61,557 nucleotides of DNA from CAYOHP01 sp964403795 [NCBI: uncultured bacterium] (GTDB lineage Bacteria; Muiribacteriota; UBA6191; CAZXTJ01): NCBI GenBank assembly GCA_964403795.1, contig CAYOHP010000028.1, forward strand, positions 1-61,557. Reading direction: 5' to 3'. A model generated the notes under the pieces. The model saw only the letters and a list, made by a program, of their open reading frames with translations, did no database searches and was not told the DNA's origin. This document shows positions 1-8,228 of this stretch, in pieces. How positions within the stretch are numbered: position 1 is the first letter of the stretch; the number at the start of each line of letters is the position of its first letter. The position numbers and the translations under genes were made by a program.

Positions 1-705
1 GGCCTGCAGCGACGGCGCCATCTCGCCGATCTCGTCGAGGAAGACGGTGCCGCCCTTGGCATCCTCCAGGACCCCGGCCCGGGCCGCGTCGGCACCGGTG
101 AAGGCGCCCCGCTCGTGGCCGAAGAGCTGGCTGGGGAGCAGCTCGGGCAGGACCGAGACGCCGTCGAGCACCAGGAACGGGAGGTCGCGTCGGGGACCCG
201 CGTCATGGAGGGCCCGGGCGAGCAGGTCCTTGCCCGAGCCGGTCTCGCCGGAGATGGTGACGGCGAGATCGGTGCGGGCCAGCTGGCGGGCCAGGGCGAA
301 GACCTCGCGCATGGCCGGGTCGAGGCTGACCAGTCCATGGAAGTCGCTCTCGCCGGATTCCGGGAAGACCGTCATGGTCTCCTCGCCGCGTCCGACCTCG
401 AGGCGTGTCGAGCCCACCGAGAGCACGGTCCGGTCGGCCACCAGTCCCTTCTCGATCCGGGCCGGACCGCACCAGGTCCCGTTGGTGCTGCCGAGGTCCT
501 CGACCCGGATCCCGCCGGTCTCGAGGGCCAGGAGCAGGTGACGTCGGGAGACGCCCGGCTCGGCCAGGACCAGGTCGGAACCAGGATCGCTCCCCACCCG
601 GGAGGAACCGGAACGGAACGCGAAGGTGCGGCCCGCCTCCCGTCCCTCGACCACCCGGATCGTCAGGGTGGAGAGCCGGAGTTCGGTGGCGGGACGTCCC
701 GCCAT
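1..705 (-). CDS. FHA-domain sigma-54-dependent transcriptional activator (partial)
   Basis: Only the N-terminal part is inside the window; the gene runs off the left edge. Read on the minus strand, an FHA domain comes first (phosphopeptide-binding core with GSDP, SRRHL and DLGSTNGTW). A sigma-54 AAA+ domain follows; its Walker B segment GGTVFLDEIGEM lies at positions 58-19. FHA/sigma-54 activators normally bind a phosphothreonine and drive RNA polymerase with sigma-54. Here the Ser/Thr kinase just upstream is the obvious candidate partner (inference from adjacency). The start is uncertain. ATG at 705 has no clear ribosome-binding site, whereas an in-frame CTG at 744 lies about 8 bases after GGAGGGG and would add 13 residues. 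The frame is open back to the stop of the kinase gene at 772. Confidence 0.85.
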   Translation of the reverse strand, partial: MAGRPATELRLSTLTIRVVEGREAGRTFAFRSGSSRVGSDPGSDLVLAEPGVSRRHLLLALETGGIRVEDLGSTNGTWCGPARIEKGLVADRTVLSVGSTRLEVGRGEETMTVFPESGESDFHGLVSLDPAMREVFALARQLARTDLAVTISGETGSGKDLLARALHDAGPRRDLPFLVLDGVSVLPELLPSQLFGHERGAFTGADAARAGVLEDAKGGTVFLDEIGEMAPSLQA

Positions 706-771
706 GTCGATGCGACAGGTCCGCGACGGCGCGTCGTGCTCCAGGTGGGATCCCCTCCGGTGGAGCGTACC

Positions 772-2709
772 TCAGGGCCGGAGGTGGACCTCGAGCCGGT
801 CGAAGGTCTGCACCACCCGTTCCGCGGGACCCCGGGCGACCAGGGCCACCTTGAACTCGTTGCTTCCTTCGACCAGGAGCCACGGGGGGATGGAGGAGGT
901 CGCCAGGCCGGCACTACCGGGGGGCGCCATCAACTCGACCGAGAGGCGGTCGTTCACCAGCACGAGGAGACCGTCGTCGGGACGGAGGTCCCCCGCCAGG
1001 ACGATCAGCCAGGCCGAGGCGCCCGGTCCCTCGGGGATCCGCTCGAGATCGAGGTTCCAGGTGAGCTTGCGCCGCACCGTCCCGGCGTGGCGGGTCCATT
1101 CGGTGAAGGACTCCTCCTCGGCGTAGCGGGTGCGGAGGCCATCGCCGTCCAGGAGGTCGAGGGTGGTGACCCGGGTCCCCTCGGGAGGGCGCAGCCCGGG
1201 ACGGAGATGGGCAGGGAAGGGGACCCTGGGGCGCGGCAGGCCGGCGACCTCGGCCATGCGGGCAAGGCCCTCGAAGGCGGCGAGCAGGCGGTAGGTGTCG
1301 CGGGAATCGGGACCGGAGGCGTGCAGGTGCGCCAGCGAGGCATCGGAGAGACCGGAGAGGGGCGATCGTGCGAGAGCCAGGATCCGGGTCGCCTCTTCCC
1401 CCAGGGCCCGCGCCGAGGCCCCGGGGCCGAGGGCCTCCAGGGCCGGCCATCGCCCGTGGGTGAAGCCTTCGGCCGAGAGCGCGGCGTCGAGGCGAGTTCC
1501 CAGCTCGGCGATCGCCCGGGCATCGAGGGGGGGCGCCTCGGTGGTCAGGGGGGTGCCGGGGGTGGGTACGAGGCCGACGGAAGGTCGCGGCCCGTCGCGG
1601 TCCGGGTAAGGGTCGCGGGTGGCGATCCCGACGGTCCCGCTCCCGGCCAGGAGGCCGACGAGGGCGAGCGCGACGAAGGCGAGAGGCGCCCCGCGCCACC
1701 TCTCCGAGGGGACGATACCGGGTTCCGTTGCGGATTGGTCCACCCTGGGATGGGCTCCCGAGGCCGGGGTGCCCGGGGTCGGAGGCGGCAGGTCCGCGGT
1801 GATCGCGGGACCGGAAGCCTGGGGGGTCATGGCGGCAGTGGTCGAGGCCGCGACCTGGGAGCCGGGAACCGCCTCGAACAAGGCCTCCCGCATGGCCGCG
1901 GTGGTGGGGAAGCGACCCGCCGGGTCGACCGCGAGGCTCCGCAGCACCACCTCTCCCAGCCTTCCCTCCGCGCACAACGCGCTGCGGGCCACCTCCAGGT
2001 AGGCGCCAGAGAGAAGGCTCGAGAAGATGCGCTCCAGTTTGTGGCCTCCGAGGGTGCGGCGCTCGCCGGTGTGGACGTCGAGAGGCGAGAGCGCCTCGAA
2101 GGCGGAGAGGCCGAGGGCGAAGAGGTCGCTCGTCACGGTTGCCGGACCGCCCCGCAGCAGCTCGGGGGCCATGTACCTCGGCGAGCCCAGGGCCGCGCCG
2201 GTCCGGGTGAGCACCGTGGCCGAGGCGGCCTCCCTCGCCAGCCCCAGGTCCAGGATGACCGGACCCCGGTGGTGATCGAGGAAGAGGTTCGAAGGCTTGA
2301 GATCCCGGTGGAGGATCCCGTGGTCATGCATGCAGGCGAGGGCTTCCAGGCTGCCCGCCAGGAAGGCGCGCACCTCTTCGGTCGGCATGGGACCGGTGAA
2401 CAGGCGCTCGGCGAGGGTGGTTCCCTCGAGCGCCTCCATGGAGAGGAAGGGTGCCGGCCCTTCGAGATCGGCATCCAGGATCGCCACCACGCCGGGATGG
2501 CGGATCTTCGCCATGATCCTGGCCTCCCGCTGGAAGCGCGCCACCGCCAGCTGGCCGGCAATCTGGGGGAGGATCAGTTTGAGGGCGACGTTGCGTCCCA
2601 GCTGACGGTCCTCCGCCAGGAACACCACGCCCATCCCGCCCTGGCCGAGTCGGGACAGGGGACGGTACCGGGCGGCGAGGGCCGGCGGGATCTCGATCTC
2701 GTTCGCCAT
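772..2709 (-). CDS. Membrane Hanks-type Ser/Thr protein kinase
   Basis: A 645-residue protein with a complete N-terminal kinase domain: glycine loop GQGGMG (22-27), VALK lysine 44, catalytic HRDLKPSN (H134-D136), DLG in place of DFG (154-156) and APE (181-183). A Pro/Ala-rich linker leads to one membrane segment at about 341-363. The remaining roughly 280 residues would be outside the cytoplasm and match no domain I recognise. The start at 2709 (MANEIEIPP) follows a purine-rich GGGGGGA and excludes a low-complexity Arg-rich stretch. The FHA/sigma-54 activator follows 28-66 bp downstream on the same strand, so the two probably form a phosphorylation-to-transcription relay (inference). All catalytic motifs are present, so it should be an active kinase. 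Confidence 0.92.
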   Translation of the reverse strand: MANEIEIPPALAARYRPLSRLGQGGMGVVFLAEDRQLGRNVALKLILPQIAGQLAVARFQREARIMAKIRHPGVVAILDADLEGPAPFLSMEALEGTTLAERLFTGPMPTEEVRAFLAGSLEALACMHDHGILHRDLKPSNLFLDHHRGPVILDLGLAREAASATVLTRTGAALGSPRYMAPELLRGGPATVTSDLFALGLSAFEALSPLDVHTGERRTLGGHKLERIFSSLLSGAYLEVARSALCAEGRLGEVVLRSLAVDPAGRFPTTAAMREALFEAVPGSQVAASTTAAMTPQASGPAITADLPPPTPGTPASGAHPRVDQSATEPGIVPSERWRGAPLAFVALALVGLLAGSGTVGIATRDPYPDRDGPRPSVGLVPTPGTPLTTEAPPLDARAIAELGTRLDAALSAEGFTHGRWPALEALGPGASARALGEEATRILALARSPLSGLSDASLAHLHASGPDSRDTYRLLAAFEGLARMAEVAGLPRPRVPFPAHLRPGLRPPEGTRVTTLDLLDGDGLRTRYAEEESFTEWTRHAGTVRRKLTWNLDLERIPEGPGASAWLIVLAGDLRPDDGLLVLVNDRLSVELMAPPGSAGLATSSIPPWLLVEGSNEFKVALVARGPAERVVQTFDRLEVHLRP

Positions 2710-2727
2710 GGTCCCCCCCGGCCGCGT

Positions 2728-2919
2728 CCGTGTGAGCCTGCGGCCCGGCCGCAAGGGCCTCGCCAGCGACGGGCTACGCCTCCGCTGCTTCCCCTGGCGG
2801 AGCCAGGGGCGCTTCGGCTACGCCCGTGTGAGCCTGCGGCTCGGCCGCAAGGGCCTCGCCAGCGACGGGCTACGCCTCCGCTGCTTCCCCTGGCGGAGCC
2901 AGGGGCGCTTCGGCTACGC
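2728..2919. repeat. Two tandem copies of a 96-bp palindrome-rich repeat
   Basis: Copy one spans 2728-2823 and copy two 2824-2919, with the first bases of a third at 2920-2926. I see one mismatch, at 2745 versus 2841. Each copy holds two inverted repeats: TGCGGC-NCG-GCCGCA, whose loop contains that mismatch, and CCCCTGGC-GGA-GCCAGGGG (2791-2809 in copy one). GGCTACGCC also occurs twice per unit. The repeat fills most of the 395-bp gap between the kinase start (2709) and the next gene (3105), so any kinase promoter must lie in or beside it. No gene is evident here. It could be a REP/MITE-like element or a regulatory structure. Confidence 0.8.
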
Positions 2920-3104
2920 CCGTGTGCTCGGGTCGCATCCTCGAGTGTAGCCGTGGTCGGGGCGCGGCAAGGCCCTTGTCGGCGCCGGAGATCACAACGA
3001 GAGCGGGCACGGAGGGATCTCCCGGAGCCACGCAAGGTGCGTCGCCCGGATTTCGCCTCCGATCCCGCCCGAAGCCTCTCCCCAGGAGAGGCGGAAGGAG
3101 CAGG

Positions 3105-3992
3105 ATGGTCTGGACGGCGTTCGAGCTCAGGGGACCGCAGTTCCTGGAGTTCTACCTGATGGTGGCGCTGGCGGCGTTCGCCCTCCACCTGTTCGCCCGG
3201 GTGGTGATCTGGCTCTCGGGCCGGGCGCCCGATCCGGGTGCACCGGAACCGACGCTCGATCGTTACCAGATCGCCTGGCTGCATGGGGAGAGTCCCGCGG
3301 CGATCAACGCGGCAGTGGCCCGGCTGGTCCGGGACGGGACCCTGGCCATCGACGGGCCCGACCGCCTGAAGCCCTACGGGGAGCCGGGCTCCGATCTCCA
3401 CCCCCTCGAAAAGGCGGTCTTCGCCGCCTGCGATCCCGGCGGGACGCCGATCGCCGAGGTGCACGGACGCTGCCGGGAGCGGGCCGACGAACTCCGCTTC
3501 GGCCTGGCGGCCCATGGGCTGGCGGCCGAGGACGGGCTCCGCTCCTGGCTGGTGACGGGTCTGGTGGCGGTCACCCTGGGCCTGCTCTGGATCGGTGCCG
3601 CCAAGATCCAGACCGGCCTGGGTCGCGGCAAGCCGGTCTCGAACCTGGCGATCCTGGTGGCCTGCATCGGGGCCGCCTCCTGGTGGTCGATCACCTCGCT
3701 GGGATGGGTGACCGCCCGGGGCCGGGTCCTGCTCACCGACCTGCGCGGCCGGTACGAGGCGCTCGAGACCACTGCCCGGGAGGCCTCCGACACCCTCAAG
3801 GGAACGGACCTGGCCCTGGCGCTCGGTCTCTTCGGGATGGTCCTCTACCGGGGTTCCTCGGATCCGCTGGCCGGACTGTTCTCGACCTGGGTACCGCCCC
3901 ACTCCACGGGGAGCGGCGGCGACGGCGGCACTGGTTGCGGGAGCGGCTGCGGCGGTGGCTGCGGCGGGGGATGCGGGGGCTGCGGTGGATGA
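3105..3992 (+). CDS. TIGR04222-like membrane protein with Cys/Gly-rich C-terminal tail
   Basis: A 295-residue protein with a hydrophobic N-terminal segment (about 12-35), a soluble region containing YQIAWLHGES and AINAAVARLVRDG, and further membrane segments around 148-166 and 180-200. It ends in a low-complexity tail with Cys at 278, 282, 286, 290 and 293 separated almost only by Gly. The layout fits the TIGR04222 membrane family (unknown function), which I recall as often lying beside DUF692 genes. GGAAGGAG precedes ATG 3105. The last 8 bp overlap the start of the DUF692/MNIO gene, so the two are translationally coupled. MNIO enzymes modify cysteines of peptide substrates, so the tail is a plausible substrate (inference). 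It might instead simply bind metal. Confidence 0.8.
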   Translation: MVWTAFELRGPQFLEFYLMVALAAFALHLFARVVIWLSGRAPDPGAPEPTLDRYQIAWLHGESPAAINAAVARLVRDGTLAIDGPDRLKPYGEPGSDLHPLEKAVFAACDPGGTPIAEVHGRCRERADELRFGLAAHGLAAEDGLRSWLVTGLVAVTLGLLWIGAAKIQTGLGRGKPVSNLAILVACIGAASWWSITSLGWVTARGRVLLTDLRGRYEALETTAREASDTLKGTDLALALGLFGMVLYRGSSDPLAGLFSTWVPPHSTGSGGDGGTGCGSGCGGGCGGGCGGCGG

Positions 3993-5067
3993 ACTCCGCC
4001 TGGCCCCGGGCGCCGGCCTCGGTTGGCGCCCCCAGACCGCCTGGCTGGCGCAGTCTTCGCCCTCGGTCGGTTTCGTCGAGGTGCTGGCCGAGAACCTGGC
4101 GGCCCATCCGCGGGAGCGCTCCCTCGTGACGTCCCTGGCGAAGCGGGGGCGGCCGGTGGTGGTCCATGGCGTCGGGCTCTCGCTGGGGAGCCCGGGGCCC
4201 TTGGATCCTCGGCGACTGGCTCTGCTCGCGGAGCTGGGGGAAGGCCTGGACGCGCCCCTGGTCAGCGAACACGTGGCCTTCGTGCGAGGCGGTGCCCGGG
4301 AGGCCGGGCATCTCCTCCCGGTTCCCCGCACCAAGGAGATGCTCCGGATCCTGACCCGGAACGTGCGCATCGCCATGGCCGAACTCATGCGACCGCTGGC
4401 CCTGGAGAACATCGCGGCGCTCTTCGCCTGGCCCGACGACGAGATGGACGAAGCGGAGTTCCTCTCCCGGCTGGTCGAGGCCACCGGAGCCTGGCTGCTC
4501 CTGGACGTGGCGAACCTTTTCGCCGCGGTCCGGAACCACGGGATCGACCCGGGCCGGTACCTCGACCGCTTGCCGCTCTCGCGGGTGGCGTACCTGCACC
4601 TGGGGGGAGGGACCTGGAGCGACGGGTTCTACCAGGACACCCACGCCCATCCGGTGCCGGAAGAGGCCTGGACCCTCCTCGACGAGGTGCTGGCCCGCAC
4701 CGGGCCTCGACCGGTGCTCCTGGAACGGGACGATCGCTTTCCTCGGGTCACCGAGCTGGAGGCGGAACTCGAGCGGATCGGGGCGGCGGTGGGTCGGGCG
4801 GCCTCGGCGAAGGCGAGGGCGGGGGAGGTCCCGGCCGGGGCAGGGAGCCGGAGCCTGGGGACCCTGGCCGCCCGGGAGGAGGTCCGGAACCCTGGGAGTC
4901 TCCCGGGAGGGGAGGGGGTCGACGGCAGCGGGATCGAGGTCCTCCAGGCCGGAGTGGTGGCGTCGCTCCTGGAAGGCGGGGCGGTTCCCAGCCGGTTCGA
5001 CCCCGTCCGCTTCGGCGCCGCCCGCCGAGCCCTGGCCCGCAAGGCCGAGCGGATCCGGGCGTGGTGA
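3985..5067 (+). CDS. DUF692/MNIO family non-heme iron enzyme with C-terminal extension
   Basis: A 360-residue protein. Residues 1-270 form the DUF692 TIM-barrel family of multinuclear non-heme iron-dependent oxidative enzymes (MbnB, TglH). Likely metal-ligand motifs are HGVGLSLG (H61), SEH (94-96), LEN (E141), DVAN (174-177), LHLGGG (H205), DTH (218-220) and LLERDD (E247). Two differ from the common family form: DVNN is DVAN and HLAGH is HLGGG. A Gly/Ala-rich linker (271-320) leads to a 40-residue C-terminal segment with GGAVPSRFDP and repeated Arg/Ala. It resembles the small domain that ends SCO6045-type actinobacterial DUF692 proteins (from memory). The start chosen is GTG 3985, which gives MDELRLAPG and overlaps the upstream gene by 8 bp. 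Confidence 0.9.
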   Translation: MDELRLAPGAGLGWRPQTAWLAQSSPSVGFVEVLAENLAAHPRERSLVTSLAKRGRPVVVHGVGLSLGSPGPLDPRRLALLAELGEGLDAPLVSEHVAFVRGGAREAGHLLPVPRTKEMLRILTRNVRIAMAELMRPLALENIAALFAWPDDEMDEAEFLSRLVEATGAWLLLDVANLFAAVRNHGIDPGRYLDRLPLSRVAYLHLGGGTWSDGFYQDTHAHPVPEEAWTLLDEVLARTGPRPVLLERDDRFPRVTELEAELERIGAAVGRAASAKARAGEVPAGAGSRSLGTLAAREEVRNPGSLPGGEGVDGSGIEVLQAGVVASLLEGGAVPSRFDPVRFGAARRALARKAERIRAW

Positions 5068-5143
5068 GAGAGACGAGTTCGGAGTGGGGCCCACCGCGAG
5101 GCTGGGGATCCTGACCGGGATCGCGCCGTGGCCTCCGGCTCTC

Positions 5144-5192
5144 GGGACCAGAGGTCCAGGAACTGGTCCCGGCGGGACCAGATTCTGATCCC
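5144..5192 (+). promoter_or_regulatory. Overlapping, mutually exclusive hairpins upstream of the lipoprotein gene
   Basis: Four segments can pair with their neighbours: A GGGACCAG (5144-5151), B CTGGTCCC (5163-5170), C GGGACCAGA (5174-5182) and D TCTGATCCC (5184-5192). A:B and B:C are perfect 8-bp stems. C:D is a 9-bp stem with one mismatch and a 1-base loop. Because B and C each have two partners, the structures exclude one another, as in attenuators and riboswitch expression platforms. The set lies in the 274-bp gap between the MNIO gene and the lipoprotein gene at 5342. It could equally be a terminator cluster for the upstream operon. A weaker inverted repeat lies near 5228-5252. Confidence 0.5.
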
Positions 5193-5341
5193 GGGCCGCG
5201 GGGTGGTCCCCCGGAGTTTCTCCTTCGGACCCCGGAGATCCTTTCCTGGAGAGGATCTTGGCTTCCCGTCTCGACCCGGCACGACCCGTGCGAAGGGGAG
5301 GGCACCGGACCGGGGTCCGGGAAACCACGGGAGGCTCTGCG

Positions 5342-5881
5342 ATGGGTCGGAACGGTCGGCGGGCGGCGAAGCGGTTCCTGGGTCTGATGCTGGTGCTCTC
5401 GTCCGGGGGGCTGGCCGGTTGCGGCGACCTGGCCTCGCTGGGGTTCGCGATCCGGCTGCTCGGGGTCTCGCTCTCCGGGGGAGCCCGCCTCGGGGCGGCG
5501 GGCTCGAGCTCGTCGGCCCCTTCGCCCTTCGAGACCGTGACCCCGACCCGGTGGGCTCCCGGACCGGTGATCGGCTGGACGCCGACGCCCCAGGGATGGA
5601 TGCCGGTCTATGGGGTGGGGACCGCCAGCGACGAGACCACGGTCGGCTCGGTGGAGAAGGCTCCGAGCGGTGGCCTCGACAAGACCCGGGACCAGTCCGA
5701 CACCGCGTCGACGTCCGGGTCGGGCACCGGGGAGGACAAGGGCGAGGGGACCTCCGACCAGGAGGACCGGCCCCGGGTCTTCAAGGATTCGATCTCGCTC
5801 CTGGACGGGTCGACCCCACTGACGGGGATGGCGTCCTCCGGGTTCACGGGGCTCGGCGGTGGGCTGTTCGGCCAGGAGTGA
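5342..5881 (+). CDS. Hypothetical lipoprotein
   Basis: A 179-residue protein. A basic N-terminus and hydrophobic stretch end in the lipobox LAGC, so it is probably cleaved by signal peptidase II and lipid-anchored. The mature part is low complexity: Ser/Gly-rich, then a segment with Trp/Pro (APGPVIGWTPTPQGW), then acidic Ser/Thr/Asp-rich sequence. I recognise no domain. ATG 5342 is preceded by GGGAGG about 8 bases upstream, and the lipobox supports this start over longer readings. Its stop codon lies inside a hairpin shared with the convergent DUF547 gene. Confidence 0.75.
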   Translation: MGRNGRRAAKRFLGLMLVLSSGGLAGCGDLASLGFAIRLLGVSLSGGARLGAAGSSSSAPSPFETVTPTRWAPGPVIGWTPTPQGWMPVYGVGTASDETTVGSVEKAPSGGLDKTRDQSDTASTSGSGTGEDKGEGTSDQEDRPRVFKDSISLLDGSTPLTGMASSGFTGLGGGLFGQE

Positions 5882-5897
5882 GGATCGGCCTCACTCC
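5875..5897. terminator. Bidirectional terminator-like hairpin covering two stop codons
   Basis: A perfect 9-bp stem, GGAGTGAGG (5875-5883) and CCTCACTCC (5889-5897), encloses the loop ATCGG. It contains the stop of the plus-strand lipoprotein gene (5879-5881) and the stop of the minus-strand DUF547 gene (5891-5893). There is no T-run, which is common in GC-rich genomes. Confidence 0.65.
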
Positions 5898-6664
5898 CCG
5901 TTCAGGTTCCAGTCGTAGTCGAAGTACCGCACCACCAGGGTGTCGCGATGGGTCTTCACGAAGTCCCGCTGGGCCTCCGTGAGGTAGGGATCGAGGCGGG
6001 CCAGTACCGCCCGGTCGTCGGCGCCGAAGTCCTCCTGGAACCAGGAGAAGATCTTCGAGAGGCGGACGACCCGGCTCTCGCCCCAGAGGCGTCCCGGCTC
6101 GGTTCCGACCTTCAGCCCCTTGGTCGGGTCCGCCAGGAACCTGCGCATCGCGTTCGCCAACTGCTCTTCCAGGATCTCGGCCCGGAAGGCCTCGGAGGGG
6201 AGGTCCGGGCAGGAGATGCTGGCGCAGACGATGGCGGCGTGGATGCGGGGGTCGCCCATCTTGCGGAGCACCTGGTGCTCGATGTGGTTGAGCGTGACCT
6301 TCTCGCCGTTCACCACGAAGTCGGCCTGGTCCCAGGGCTGCCAGATGTCCCGGATGCTGGCGATCTTCGGGTAGCGGCCCAGGATCAACTGGATCGTGAA
6401 GGCGTTGTAGGCGTTGATCCAGAAGGCGAACTGCTCGGCCCGGGAGAGTTTCGAGGGATCGGTCGAGGCGAAGTGGACGAGGTAGCGGGCCAAGGCCTCC
6501 CGGTCGGCGGCGAAGCCGCGGTAGCTCACCTTGCCGTCCTTCACGTGGGCCTTGAGCAGGGCGTCGAAAGGCGCATGGGGCGAAGCGTTCCCGCCCTGGG
6601 CCAGGGCCGGGCTCGCCGACGCCAGGAGCGTGAGGGAGGCGAGGGCGGGGAGGAGTCGGGACAC
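5891..6664 (-). CDS. Secreted DUF547 domain protein
   Basis: A 257-residue protein with a typical signal peptide (residues 1 to about 22, ending ALA) followed by a full DUF547 domain. Characteristic segments are FAFWINAYNAFTIQLIL, the SIRDIWQPWD stretch, LNHIEHQVLRK, a Cys/Ser segment CASISCPDLP and a C-terminal HRDTLVVRYFDYDWNLN. DUF547 proteins are widespread periplasmic or secreted proteins of unknown biochemistry. The MerA-like flavoprotein gene ends 13 bp upstream on the same strand, so DUF547 is probably the last gene of a three-gene unit that begins with the VTT protein. No regulatory site was seen in the 13-bp gap. Confidence 0.88.
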   Translation of the reverse strand: MSRLLPALASLTLLASASPALAQGGNASPHAPFDALLKAHVKDGKVSYRGFAADREALARYLVHFASTDPSKLSRAEQFAFWINAYNAFTIQLILGRYPKIASIRDIWQPWDQADFVVNGEKVTLNHIEHQVLRKMGDPRIHAAIVCASISCPDLPSEAFRAEILEEQLANAMRRFLADPTKGLKVGTEPGRLWGESRVVRLSKIFSWFQEDFGADDRAVLARLDPYLTEAQRDFVKTHRDTLVVRYFDYDWNLNGE

Positions 6665-6677
6665 GAGTGCGCCTCCT

Positions 6678-8228
6678 TCAGCCGAGGAACCAGCCCATGA
6701 CCTTCTTGGCGAAGGGCGTGAGCCGGGTCTTCTGGTAGAGATCGCCGGCCTTGCGCAGGGCGTCGGCGGTGGTGGGATAGGGGTGGATCACGCCGGCCAG
6801 GGCTCCGAGGCCGAGACCTGCCTTCATGGCGACGGTGACCTCCGAGATCGTCTCGCCGGCGTGCTCCCCGACCAGAGTGGCGCCGAGGATCCGGTCCTTC
6901 CCCCTGGCGGTGTGGACCTTGGCGAAGCCCGCGGTGTCGCCTTCGAGCACCGCCCGGTCCACTCCCGTGAACGGGACCGTGTAGGTGTCGATCGCGACTC
7001 CCCGCTTCTGCGCCTCGGCCTCGGAGATCCCGACGTGGGCCACCTCGGGATCGGTGTAGGTGACCCAGGGGATGGTCAGCGCGCTCGCCCGGGCCCGGCC
7101 CAGGGGGAAGAGGGCATTGCGGATCACGGTCCGGGCCAGGAAGTCGGCCGCATGGGTGAACTTGTAGGGGAAGCACACGTCGCCGGCGGCGTAGATCCGC
7201 GGGTTGGCGGTGGCCAGGAAATCGTCGACCACCACCCCGGTGGCGGGATCGCTGGCGACCCCGGCCCGCGCCAGGTCGAGGGCTTCGACGTTGGGGCGGC
7301 GTCCGGCCGCCACCAGGATCTCGTCGACTTCCAGGGTGAGGTGGGCACCGTTCGCCACCAGGGTGAGCGTCTTGCCTTCGGCAGTCGCCGCCACCTGGGA
7401 GAGGCTCGCCCCGAGCACCAGCCGGACCCCGTCGCGGACCAGCGCCTGTTCGACGACCCGGGCCGCGTCCGGGTCCTCCCGGATCAGGACCTGCGGCGCC
7501 AGGTCGACGATCGTGACCTCGGATCCGAGGCGGGCGAAGGCCTGGGCCAGCTCGCAGCCGATGGGACCTCCGCCCAGCACCGCCAGCCGGGCCGGGAGCG
7601 TCGTCAGGTTGAAGACCGTCTCGTTGGTGAGGAAGGCGGCCTCGGCGAGTCCCGGGACCGGCGGGACCGCGGGCCTCGCCCCGGTGGCGATGCAGGCGCG
7701 GTCGAAGCGCAGGGTGGCGCCGGCTACCTCCACCGCGTCGGGACCGGCAAACCGGCCTTCCCCCACGAAGACGTCGATGCCCAGGGAGCGGAACCTTTCC
7801 ACCGAGTCGTGGTGGGCGAGCCCGGCCCGGAGCCGCCGCACCCGCTCCATGACGCGGGCGAAGTCGACCTTCACTTCGCCCTCGATCCCGATCCCGAACT
7901 CGCCGGCGGCGCGCACCGCGGCCGCGGCCCGTCCGGCCCGCACCAGGGCCTTCGAAGGGACGCATCCTACGTTCAGGCAGTCGCCGCCCATGAGATGCCT
8001 CTCGACCAGGGCCACCTTGGCCCCCAGCCCGGCCGAGGCCACTGCCGTGACCAGACCGGCGGGACCGGCGCCCACCACCACCAGTTTGTAGCGGTCGGCC
8101 GGCTCCGGGTTCCGGTGGTCGAGGGGATGGACGTAGGCGACGAGGCGCTGGTTGTGTTCGTCCCAGGGAGAGAGGCCCAGGTGCTCGGCCTCGGGCGGGA
8201 CGGGGTGTCGGTGCCGGCCGGAGGTCAT
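6678..8228 (-). CDS. Mercuric-reductase/dihydrolipoamide-dehydrogenase-like FAD disulfide oxidoreductase
   Basis: A 516-residue class I pyridine nucleotide-disulfide oxidoreductase. The FAD site is VVGAGPAGL (about 51-59) and the redox disulfide CLNVGC has Cys84 and Cys89. A second Rossmann motif GGGPIGCELAQ and the FAD-binding AAGDVC follow. In place of the usual C-terminal His-Glu pair it has HPYPTTADALRKAG, a variant of MerA-like enzymes of unknown substrate. The MerA-type C-terminal vicinal cysteines are absent, so Hg(II) reduction is unlikely. A 40-residue N-terminal extension contains LGLSPWDEHN. The ATG at 8228 overlaps the stop of the VTT gene (ATGA), so expression is coupled. Such flavoproteins are often fused to or paired with VTT membrane proteins. 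Confidence 0.9.
   Translation of the reverse strand: MTSGRHRHPVPPEAEHLGLSPWDEHNQRLVAYVHPLDHRNPEPADRYKLVVVGAGPAGLVTAVASAGLGAKVALVERHLMGGDCLNVGCVPSKALVRAGRAAAAVRAAGEFGIGIEGEVKVDFARVMERVRRLRAGLAHHDSVERFRSLGIDVFVGEGRFAGPDAVEVAGATLRFDRACIATGARPAVPPVPGLAEAAFLTNETVFNLTTLPARLAVLGGGPIGCELAQAFARLGSEVTIVDLAPQVLIREDPDAARVVEQALVRDGVRLVLGASLSQVAATAEGKTLTLVANGAHLTLEVDEILVAAGRRPNVEALDLARAGVASDPATGVVVDDFLATANPRIYAAGDVCFPYKFTHAADFLARTVIRNALFPLGRARASALTIPWVTYTDPEVAHVGISEAEAQKRGVAIDTYTVPFTGVDRAVLEGDTAGFAKVHTARGKDRILGATLVGEHAGETISEVTVAMKAGLGLGALAGVIHPYPTTADALRKAGDLYQKTRLTPFAKKVMGWFLG

Noticed and set aside
115-3159. A 1014-codon open frame on the plus strand
   Set aside because: It is antisense to the FHA/sigma-54 and Ser/Thr kinase genes, has low-complexity Gly/Arg/Glu composition, and crosses the 96-bp repeat. 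High GC leaves few stops in this frame.
6678-8228. Mercury resistance operon
   Set aside because: No merR, merT, merP or NmerA domain, and the flavoprotein lacks the C-terminal Cys pair of MerA.
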